A DNA stretch of 64,000 nt, taken from contig NZ_JACHGP010000015.1 in assembly GCF_014202335.1 (NCBI RefSeq), positions 158,332-222,331 on the forward strand, in the 5' to 3' direction. The DNA is from Mycobacterium sp. AZCC_0083 (GTDB lineage: Bacteria > Actinomycetota > Actinomycetes > Mycobacteriales > Mycobacteriaceae). The notes beneath the pieces were generated by a model that was not told the DNA's origin, did no database searches, and worked only from the letters and a program-made list of their open reading frames with translations. A program made the translations under genes and the position numbers. Below are positions 26,347-33,538 of this stretch, in pieces. Within the stretch, counting starts at the first letter, position 1, and each line of letters starts with the position of its first letter.

Positions 26347-27983
26347 CCAACCACCTCAACAGGTTCAAGCCGGCACGCCGCGATGTGCTCGCCGCGGTCG
26401 TCGCCGTCCTGGTCGCGACCCTCGCGTTGACGCTCTACGCCACGGGGGCGCTGAACGACCTCGAGCGCCAGAGCGTCGACGAGCGGTTCTCGTGGCGGGG
26501 TGCGCAGTCGCCCGGCGGCGACATCGTGATCGTTGGGATCGACCAGTCGACACTGGAGAAGCTGGGCACCCGGCCGCCGCTGCCCCGCGCCGCGTATGCG
26601 CAAGTGCTCGAACGCATCCGGGCCGGGTCACCGCGCGTCGTCGCCATCGACACGCAATTCATCGGGCGCTCCGACCCAGCCAACGACGCCGCAGTGCTCG
26701 ACGCGATCGCTCGCGACGGGCCGGTGCTGTTGGCCACACACGACGGTCCGCAAGGATTGATCAGGGTGCCTGCCGACGTCGTTGACGCGCCCGGCGCGGT
26801 GCTGGGCAGCGCCGCCATCGAGAAGGATCCCGACAGCGTGCTGCGCAGGATCATTCACGCGCCCGTGGACACCGCGACGCTCGCCGTGCGCGCGGCGGAA
26901 CTGTTCCGCGGCCAGCCAGTGGATCCTGCCGACTTCCCCGGCAACCACGCGTGGGTCGACTTCCGCGGGCCACCCGGCACCTTCCCGCACTACTCGTTCC
27001 AGGACGTGCTCGCAGGCCGGGTGCCATCGGACGCGTTCACCGGGAAGGCAGTACTCATCGGGATGACCGATCCCGTAAACGATGTGTTCGTGACGTCGAT
27101 CTCGTCGATTCCAATGCCCGGGGTCGAAGTCCACGCCAACGCATTGTGGACCATCCTCGCCGGCATTCCGCTCAGGCCCGCGGGCATCGCGATCGACATC
27201 GCGCTCATCGTGGCGCTGATCGTACTTCCCGCGGCGTTCGGCGCGCGCCGGTCGGGACTGTGGATATTTGTGGCGTCGGTCGGCTTGTTGGTGGTGTTCC
27301 TCGGCGGCTCACAGTTCGTGTTCGACGAAGGTCGGATCGTCACCGTCGTATACCCGATCATTGGTCTCGCCTTGACCGCGGCGGCCATGATCGGTGTGGA
27401 CGCCTATATGGTGCGGCGGGAGCGGGCGCGCCTCGAACGTGATGTGGGCGTGCTGGCGGCGCCGCTCAAACCGCCCACCTTCTTCATCAGCTACCGGCGC
27501 AAGCACAACACCTGGCAAGCACGCGACATTCAGATGGAACTCATACGGCGCTACGGAGACGCCTCGGTGTTCATGGACACCGCGTCAATCGACTATGGCG
27601 AAGCGTTTCCGGACCGGATCATCGGCGCGATCAGAGTGTGCGGCGTGATGTTGGTGTTGATCGGACCTGATTGGCTCGACCTCGTCGACGGCCGTCGGCG
27701 CATCGACGATCCCAACGACTGGGTGCGTCGCGAGATTGAAGCCGGCCTGCAACGCCATGATGCGGTCGTCGTCCCCGTGCTGCTTCACGGCGCCGTGGCC
27801 CCGACCGAAGCCGAACTGCCCCAACCTCTCAAGGGTTTGGCGACGCGACATGCAATCGCTATAACCGGCGAAGATCTGTCCTCCGAGATGGACACCCTGG
27901 TGCGTTCCCTCGACCGCGGGCGCAGACGAACTGCAATGCGGGCAAGCGGCTCGCCCGTGGCCGACCAAGCGTCAAGGCCATGA
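26343..27983 (+). CDS. CHASE2-TM-TIR membrane receptor-like protein
   Basis: The 546-residue protein starts with one membrane helix (VLAAVVAVLVATLALTLYAT). An outside CHASE2 sensor domain follows (DERFSWRG; IVIVGIDQSTLEKLG; VVAIDTQFIG; VLIGMTDPVNDVF), then three membrane helices (about 280-355). The C-terminal cytosolic TIR domain (TFFISYRRKHNTWQARDIQ; ASVFMDTASIDYGEAF) has a glutamate in DWVRREIEAGL where TIR NADases have their catalytic Glu. CHASE2 usually precedes kinases or cyclases, so TIR as output is unusual. It overlaps its lipoprotein partner by 4 nt and ends before a strong hairpin. Confidence 0.85.
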   Translation: MTNHLNRFKPARRDVLAAVVAVLVATLALTLYATGALNDLERQSVDERFSWRGAQSPGGDIVIVGIDQSTLEKLGTRPPLPRAAYAQVLERIRAGSPRVVAIDTQFIGRSDPANDAAVLDAIARDGPVLLATHDGPQGLIRVPADVVDAPGAVLGSAAIEKDPDSVLRRIIHAPVDTATLAVRAAELFRGQPVDPADFPGNHAWVDFRGPPGTFPHYSFQDVLAGRVPSDAFTGKAVLIGMTDPVNDVFVTSISSIPMPGVEVHANALWTILAGIPLRPAGIAIDIALIVALIVLPAAFGARRSGLWIFVASVGLLVVFLGGSQFVFDEGRIVTVVYPIIGLALTAAAMIGVDAYMVRRERARLERDVGVLAAPLKPPTFFISYRRKHNTWQARDIQMELIRRYGDASVFMDTASIDYGEAFPDRIIGAIRVCGVMLVLIGPDWLDLVDGRRRIDDPNDWVRREIEAGLQRHDAVVVPVLLHGAVAPTEAELPQPLKGLATRHAIAITGEDLSSEMDTLVRSLDRGRRRTAMRASGSPVADQASRP

Positions 27984-28035
27984 ACAATCCCGGCATCGGC
28001 CACCCCCAACGTGCTCAAGCTAGTGAGCAAAACAA

Positions 28036-28070
28036 GGGCCCAGGCTCGGGATTGATCCCCGCCTGGCCCC
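28036..28070 (+). terminator. strong hairpin after the CHASE2-TIR operon
   Basis: GGGCCCAGGC (28036-28045) pairs with GCCTGGCCCC (28061-28070) with one mismatch, and the inner GGGAT/ATCCC extends the stem around a TG loop. It starts 52 nt after the stop codon. No T-tract, as is common in mycobacteria. Confidence 0.65.
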
Positions 28071-28076
28071 CTCTCA

Positions 28077-28133
28077 GTGGAGCTAAGGGGAGAACTATCG
28101 AACCCGCTGACCGTCGACCGCATCCGCCGCCTG
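28077..28133 (-). repeat. tRNA-3'-end-like repeat, short copy
   Basis: Shares GTGGAGCTAAGGGGA, then TATCGAACCCG and a similar continuation, with the repeats at 17097 and 60792. It lies directly after the terminator hairpin. Confidence 0.55.
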
Positions 28134-28325
28134 TGCCCAAACGTCGCGGACTTCGACGATATGTAAGCCATACCCCGATCTGCAACGCATCGTCAGCAAG
28201 GCTGACATGTCACAGCATTCAACTCGTTTCCGTGGCGAGCACTCGTCGACAAATGCAACTGCGGCGGCCTCACGGTCGTGGGGAGGGCATGCGCCTAACG
28301 CAGAGCCTTTGCCGATCACATGCTC

Positions 28326-28789
28326 TCAGTACCGCGTAGACAGCACCCCCAGCGTGCTGAGCCCCAACGAAGCTCCGGCTAGTACCTGCAGGACGCCTGC
28401 GGCGCGCAGCCACTTACCACGTGTCTTCGAACCATCGCGGAGCAGACCAATCTGGTCGATCATCACAACGGCGGATTGGTAGCGTGCGTCGACTTCATCG
28501 TCTTGCCAGTGCTCTTCGCCGATCAGATCACTCAGTGTCTCCACGCTGGTCAGTTCCATCGATCGGCGTGCCCGACTCGCTTCGAGGGCACAAGCGGCGG
28601 CCCCGAGCAGAGCCAGACCGCGGCAGCCATCGCAACCTTGATGCAACCCGTCACAACAGCGTCCTTACCGATCACGACCGCAAAGATCGCAGGCACCAAC
28701 GTCACCAGACCCGTCGTGGCAGTTACGGCCGAACGATGCGCGCAACCAACGAGTTCCGTCGGTCGCACTCTCGTTTGAACTCCCATCAA
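28326..28789 (-). pseudogene. three-helix membrane protein broken by a frameshift
   Basis: Two overlapping frames join into one plausible protein of about 154 residues if one base is corrected near 28625. The first frame gives a basic start and two hydrophobic helices (TGLVTLVPAIFAVVIG and IKVAMAAAV). The second continues the helix (GLALLGAAACALEA), then a polar helical region (LIGEEHWQDDEVDARYQSAV) and a last helix (VLQVLAGASLGLSTLGV). Small membrane proteins of this layout occur as effectors in bacterial conflict systems, which is only an analogy. It could be a true pseudogene or a sequencing indel. Confidence 0.5.
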
Positions 28790-29106
28790 GGGACGCAGCG
28801 TTACCGGGTTCCCTGCTTGGGATCGCTAATCAGCGGCTCTCGCCGCCGAGGTGTTCCGGCCGTCCTTGCACATCGCCGGGATGTCGGTTGTTGAACGCGT
28901 CGTCATGCTTGATGGTAATCGGCGCGGGTGGCGGCTTCGTGCCCGCATCGCCGCGGTCGCCGCTATCACCATCGCCGCCGGAATTGGACATGCTGGCATG
29001 TCCGACCACGCCCCCGATGGTGGTCAAGTACTTCCCATACCGTCATCCGACTGGACCACACGGCCTATCCGCTCATCGATTTACGGTTGCCAATCAGCTG
29101 GATACC
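28790..29106. other. gene-poor stretch with a perfect dyad
   Basis: A 65-codon minus-strand frame (28830-29027) is too weak to call. GGACATGC-TG-GCATGTCC at 28986-29003 is a perfect 8-bp inverted repeat that could be an operator upstream of the minus-strand membrane-protein gene. Confidence 0.35.
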
Positions 29107-30059
29107 CTAACCTAGATCTGTTGCGGGCCTTTCTCTCTCATCAAGGGATGCCGCGACGGTTGACAGATGGTGAATGAGCTGCTGACGCTTGCTACTGCCG
29201 AGGTCGAGCACCCGGTTTGCCAAAAACGATTGGAGGCCAGCTGTTTCGAGGAATTTTTCGGGATCCACGGCAACCTCCCCTGCAAGCTTTTCGACGGCTT
29301 CAGCAATCTTTGATGCTGCGTCACCTTCGTTGCGGTCTACCGTATCGGAGACAAAGTGTTGGATCCATAGGGTGCCACCGTCGACCGAATAGATGAGGTG
29401 GATAGCGGCCGCTCCCGCAGGGCCGCCCCGTAGACTGAATGTTGTAGGGAGAGGACCGAAGTCAGAGAAACCAGGTCGGCCGTCACCGATGAAATCGAGG
29501 TGCGAGTTCGAGAACCATTCCGCGGCACCGTAGTCGGCATTCCGCGTCTGCCCGTTGAATGACGCCGCGACCTCGACACACTTCGCAGGGGGTAACTCTC
29601 GCAGGTAAGTGCGTGGATTCGCCGAAGTGTGGACGAACACGATTGCATCGCGGTCAGCTAACTGCACCGCCAGATCCGGGCGGCGATGTGTGGTTGCCGC
29701 AGAACGATGGCTACGCGGCGGTCAGGAAATCGGTGCAGGAACGCAGGAAGGTTGGCGGCATCAGCTTCGGATATCACCTGGTGCGCGGGATAGACGAGGC
29801 TGGCGTCGGCGACGAAATCACCGACACCCTGCCGCCACTCATCGGGGACTCCGTTGAGGAACTCGCCCTGGCTTGGATTCACTACCAGGTAGAGCGCCGA
29901 ATGGGCATCCCGCAACCGGCGCAGGCACGAAGCGATGTCCCGCGGGTTCGTCATCACGGGTTCGATCACGGGTGTGATGCTCCACCCGGCAAGGTCGGTT
30001 GCGACGTCACGTAGAGCAAGCAGCTCCATTTGCCGGCCGTAGAAGTATGGGAAGTACAC
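29107..30059 (-). pseudogene. sce7725-family protein gene with a frameshift
   Basis: The GTG at 30059, after AGGAAGG, begins the sce7725-type start MYFPYFYGRQMELLALRDV, followed by ITPVIEPVM. The frame runs to 29658. The rest of the protein (QLADRDAIVFVHTSANPRTYLRELP onward, ending at 29107) is in another frame. A one-base change near 29670 would restore about 315 residues, normal for the family. sce7725 proteins are usually encoded beside sce7726 proteins, as here. Function is not established; a phage-defence role is suspected from context. It may be a decayed gene or a sequence error. Confidence 0.7.
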
Positions 30060-30102
30060 GAAAGGCCTTCCTGCCCACTGCTATCCCTGATCTACCCCTA
30101 GA

Positions 30103-31038
30103 TCAATTCAGGAAGGACGCGGTCGGCGCGATGAGTTTGGCATGCGCGCGCCTTGCTTCACTAGCGTTTAGGGGAACCTCGTAGGCCATCGCTCGCAGGG
30201 ACCTCGGCATAACACCCGCCGGATCAGCCGCACGAATACCGCGCACGCGCAACTGGTCAACCACCTCGACGTGGGCGAACTCCACACCAAGCCCCAAGAA
30301 CAGGTCTTGCGTTCTCTGCCACAACCGCGCCGGTGGGACGTCGATTTCGTATCCGCGCGTGCGGCGCAGAATGTTCAGAACTTCTTGCCGGTGCAAAAGA
30401 CCGAACATGCCGGTTTGCGTTAGACGCCCGATGCCCGGTGCCGGGGCTCGCATTTCAGACAGGCTCCCCCGTTTATTCAATGCGCTGACCCCAACGTGAT
30501 CGGGGACGACCGCCAAGACACGCGACGCGAGACGCGGCGAGGTCACCACAACGACGCGTTCGAAGCATTGCTCGTAGCAGCGAATCTGCGTTGGGAGCCG
30601 GGAGAAATCGTCCAGGTCGGTCTTGATCTCGTACGCCGTCGACGTGCCGTTGACAATCACGACATCCGCGATCGATGACCCGGCCCGCAGCTCCAGGAGT
30701 GCCGACGCGGTCCGAGGGTTGTGTCGACCGAAGACGATGCGATCAACCAGCGAGTTCTTGAAGACGTACTCGTTGCGGTACTGCTTCGCCATGATCCGCA
30801 GCGCATTGTCGAGTGCATCTCCAAGGCTCATTTCTGCTGCCCCGGGGACCGCTTCCTCGACGCGGCGGGCAACTTCACGCGCGCGTTCGGGTCGCGCCGA
30901 CGCCAGAGCCCGAAAGGTCGCGCGGGAGAACAGCCCGGAGATGGCGGTCAGGTCGGTAGCGGGCATCCGGAGATTCTTGCAGACGCCCGTCGTCCAGTTG
31001 ATGTCGTTGGACGAAGAGACTCTGACCTGCTGCTTCAT
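30103..31038 (-). CDS. sce7726-family protein, PD-(D/E)XK nuclease-like
   Basis: The 311-residue protein (possibly starting 24 residues later, at 30966) has a central segment SIADVVIVNGTSTAYEIKTD. It fits the PD-(D/E)XK nuclease core: Asp in IADVV, then Glu and Lys in YEIK. The following strand and helix (RIRCYEQCF-like, then RVVVVTSP) also fit. The gene ends 43 nt before the sce7725-family gene on the same strand. The pair occurs together in many bacteria. DNA or RNA cleavage is inferred from the fold only. Confidence 0.72.
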   Translation of the reverse strand: MKQQVRVSSSNDINWTTGVCKNLRMPATDLTAISGLFSRATFRALASARPERAREVARRVEEAVPGAAEMSLGDALDNALRIMAKQYRNEYVFKNSLVDRIVFGRHNPRTASALLELRAGSSIADVVIVNGTSTAYEIKTDLDDFSRLPTQIRCYEQCFERVVVVTSPRLASRVLAVVPDHVGVSALNKRGSLSEMRAPAPGIGRLTQTGMFGLLHRQEVLNILRRTRGYEIDVPPARLWQRTQDLFLGLGVEFAHVEVVDQLRVRGIRAADPAGVMPRSLRAMAYEVPLNASEARRAHAKLIAPTASFLN

Positions 31039-31135
31039 CGCGATCCCATCGAGACAATCGTGTCATCGTCGGCGTACACCTTGAGCGCGCAGATGGATGG
31101 GTCGTCCCAACTACGCGCGTGACCTCCGGCGACCC

Positions 31136-31160
31136 GGCCCGGCCCGGCCCGGCCCGGCCC
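31136..31160. repeat. (GGCCC)5 tandem repeat
   Basis: Five perfect 5-nt units, with a partial unit on each side, lie about 100 nt upstream of the sce7726 start. Such runs are prone to slippage and could change promoter spacing; this is speculation. Confidence 0.8.
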
Positions 31161-31230
31161 CGGACAATCTAGCGGCGAGTGCAACCGACTCTGCGCCCGA
31201 GTACTGCCGGGTGTCGCTGCGTCGATGCCA

Positions 31231-31688
31231 TCACCCAGACGGGACGACCAAAGATGTTGTCTTCAATCGGATTCCGGCGGCTGACGCGATACTTCGAATG
31301 TGGCGGCGAGCGCAGTTGTCAACGCCTGATACTCGGCAGAGTCGGCGGCGACATTGGTTCCTAGGCCCAAGTGTCCCAACTCTCTTAGCGCCACGCGGGT
31401 GAACAACCTACGCGGCATCAGCAACGCGGCCATACCTCTGTTCGCCTGAACCTCGCGCCAATCGGATCGCCGTCGCGTCGACGCCACATCAGCAGGATCA
31501 GGGGAAATGTCGCGGTGCAGACACTGGAGGTTCTCGCCCTGGTCAGATGGCAGATGCCCGGCACCAGCGGTCCGCGCGAACTCGGGTTCATAGAGGTACC
31601 GGTGCAGATAGACGTGGGACGCTTCGTGAGCGAGGGTTGCGCGCCACCCTGCCGCCCACGCTGCCAGGCCGGCAGCTGCCGTGAACAA
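31231..31688 (-). pseudogene. ImmA/IrrE-type metallopeptidase, broken at both ends
   Basis: The frame from TTG 31688 has the zinc motif HEASH in ATLAHEASHVYLHR and the ImmA signature VQANRGMAALLMP. It ends FEVSRQPPESD at 31263. One added base would instead give SRQAAGIRLKTTSLV and a stop at 31231, exactly as in intact ImmA proteins. Upstream the frame stays protein-like (ISPEIQPYPALTRRVGPLNS) but reaches a stop without an ATG or GTG, so the 5' end is also damaged. ImmA proteins cleave repressors of mobile elements; the usual repressor partner gene is absent. Confidence 0.7.
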
Positions 31689-32195
31689 GCTGTTTAGCGG
31701 GCCGACTCGGCGTGTGAGAGCTGGGTACGGCTGAATCTCGGGCGAGATCGGAACTGCTCACGCAGGCTCACTCGGACCCATGAATTCACGTACATCACTT
31801 CTAGCTCATTAGTCACAGAAACCCCAAAAGATAACATGTTTCATATCTGTCACTTTGATGATGTCCTATAACAATGAGATCAATAGCCACAGCGGTTGGA
31901 CCGAACGACCGCCGCATCTTCTTAAGCGCCGAAAAGCCATGACTACGGCGGGAATCCAGCTACCAGAATAGCGTCGACCAGCTTGAACGCAGCTTCCCGG
32001 CTGATCCCCAGCAGCCTCTCCGGCCCCATCAGCAGCATAAGAATTAAATAGACTCATAGAGCATAATTAGACTCATTAACATCTATGTTTAACTTCCGCC
32101 TCATCTGTAAACTCACCATCACGATTTGAGCTTGAGGATCGCCGTTCACGCCAGCTCCATTCGTTGATGTGCGGCGACCTCACGGAGGGATCGAT
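31689..32195. other. AT-rich stretch with direct repeats
   Basis: No intact gene. The part from about 31790 to 32110 is much richer in A/T than its surroundings. TAGACTCAT occurs twice at 32049-32057 and 32068-32076, 19 nt apart, upstream of the Rpf-like gene; these could be activator sites. The beginning holds the in-frame remains of the ImmA N-terminus. Confidence 0.5.
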
Positions 32196-32606
32196 ATGAG
32201 TGTGCGGAAGGCGGTCGCCGTGGCCGTCATCGCTGGTGTGATCGCGGTTGCGCAAATGGCCCTGGCAATCCCCTCTGCCGGCGCTGAACCGAACTGGGAC
32301 GCAATGGCTCAATGCGAGTCAGGGGGGAACTGGTCCGCGAACACCGGTAACGGCTTCTACGGCGGACTTCAGTTCACCCCGGCCACATGGGCTGCCAACG
32401 GAGGAGTCGGATCACCCGTCACTGCCGGCCGCGACGAGCAGATCCGTGTCGCACGTAACGTTTTGAACACCCAAGGACTCGGAGCTTGGCCAGTCTGCGG
32501 TGGGCCAGTCGGCTGGGCGGCAGGGACATGCCGCGCCATGGTCGCCTGGATTCCCATCGGGAATCTGCCGCATCTGTGCACTGTGGTGCTCAATCCGTTC
32601 GCCTGA
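32196..32606 (+). CDS. resuscitation-promoting factor-like secreted transglycosylase
   Basis: The 136-residue protein starts at ATG 32196 after CGGAGGGA. It has a signal peptide (AVAVAVIAGVIAVAQMALA, cleavage near AGA/EP) and the Rpf lysozyme-like domain, with the catalytic glutamate in AQCESGGNW and the conserved NGFYGGLQFTPATWAANGG and GAWPVCGG segments. Rpf proteins cut peptidoglycan and help dormant cells resume growth. The small size resembles RpfD/RpfE. The tail after the domain (CRAMVAWIPIGNLPHLC) is unusual. Confidence 0.9.
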   Translation: MSVRKAVAVAVIAGVIAVAQMALAIPSAGAEPNWDAMAQCESGGNWSANTGNGFYGGLQFTPATWAANGGVGSPVTAGRDEQIRVARNVLNTQGLGAWPVCGGPVGWAAGTCRAMVAWIPIGNLPHLCTVVLNPFA

Positions 32607-32943
32607 GGCACGATCCGCGAGCCAATCCAGCAGTCAGCAGGGCGAGGCGCCGACGATGTGTCCCGCACTTCATGTAGGTAGTCGGCGACCGGCGCGTAAC
32701 CATCCGTAGCTGGCCTCGGAAGGTGATGATGCCGATGGCGTACTCGCCAGCCGCCTGCATGTGTACGATCGGCGCCCAGATGGCCCATGGCGCAACGGTT
32801 CCGGTATCGGTGAGTTCCTTTCGGCCCAGATTGGGGGTCAACACGTCCCATGTGAAGGGCTTGCCGAAGACGTGTTCGGCGGTCGCCGTCGTCGCATCAC
32901 CGACACGACCAATGACGGAAACAGCCGCCGTGGTCGTCGTCCA
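32590..32943 (-). pseudogene. protein fragment of unknown family
   Basis: A minus-strand frame without good start reads like a true protein (GKPFTWDVLTPNLG; VAPWAIWAPIVHMQ; AIGIITFRGQLRM). It loses that quality near 32660, where another frame continues plausibly (YAPVADYLHEVRDTSS). It may be a remnant of a larger gene. I do not recognise the family with certainty. Confidence 0.3.
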
Positions 32944-33064
32944 TCAGGACGGTCAACACGTCCACACGAATGTCGACGCCGATGGATAATCGAACGCAAT
33001 GACCCAGCCCCCTTGCCCGCAGCGTCTCTCCTGCGATTGCTCTCACCCCTCGGAGTGTCTGTTC

Positions 33065-33172
33065 ATGCCGCAGGCCGAGGAGCGTCCAAGCTTCGCAGTG
33101 GTGTGGGTGGTGGGCGCCGCGGTGTTGGCGGTGGTGCTGTTGTTGGTCGTGGCGTTTTTGGCGGCGAGATGA
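33065..33172 (+). CDS. putative 35-residue membrane peptide
   Basis: ATG 33065 has GGAG 9 nt upstream and encodes a short polar start (MPQAEERPS) followed by one long hydrophobic helix (FAVVWVVGAAVLAVVLLLVV) and a basic end (AAR). The composition fits a single-pass small membrane protein, but random open frames of this size occur in GC-rich DNA. Confidence 0.38.
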   Translation: MPQAEERPSFAVVWVVGAAVLAVVLLLVVAFLAAR

Positions 33173-33538
33173 TGACGGGCACGAGCGGCGACACTCATAC
33201 CGACCGTGGCGCGCCGATCACCGACAGGAGCTGAAGCTTCTCCTAGCATTCACTGCCCGGCACCGCAGTACTGGATCGCGACACGCACGCTGGACGTCCG
33301 GCCGGGTCTGAAACTGCTTCGTGACTGGCTCACGACGGCGCTCGGCCACCAAGCCCTTAATCATGAACGGGCAACGCGGTTTTCATCTGGTGAACGCATA
33401 ATCAAGCTGAGAGTCGAGCGCCTTGCATCAACCGGACGTCCCCGATTGCCCGTCACCCGCGCCGCCCGTGCCACCGCTGCAAACCGTGCCTCCCGGGGAC
33501 GCCGCCGTTGACGATGGGTACACCGCCGGCAGATGCCG
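33173..33538. other. no recognisable feature
   Basis: Apart from short open frames with atypical composition, nothing is seen between the small membrane peptide and the end of the PGRS gene. Confidence 0.5.
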
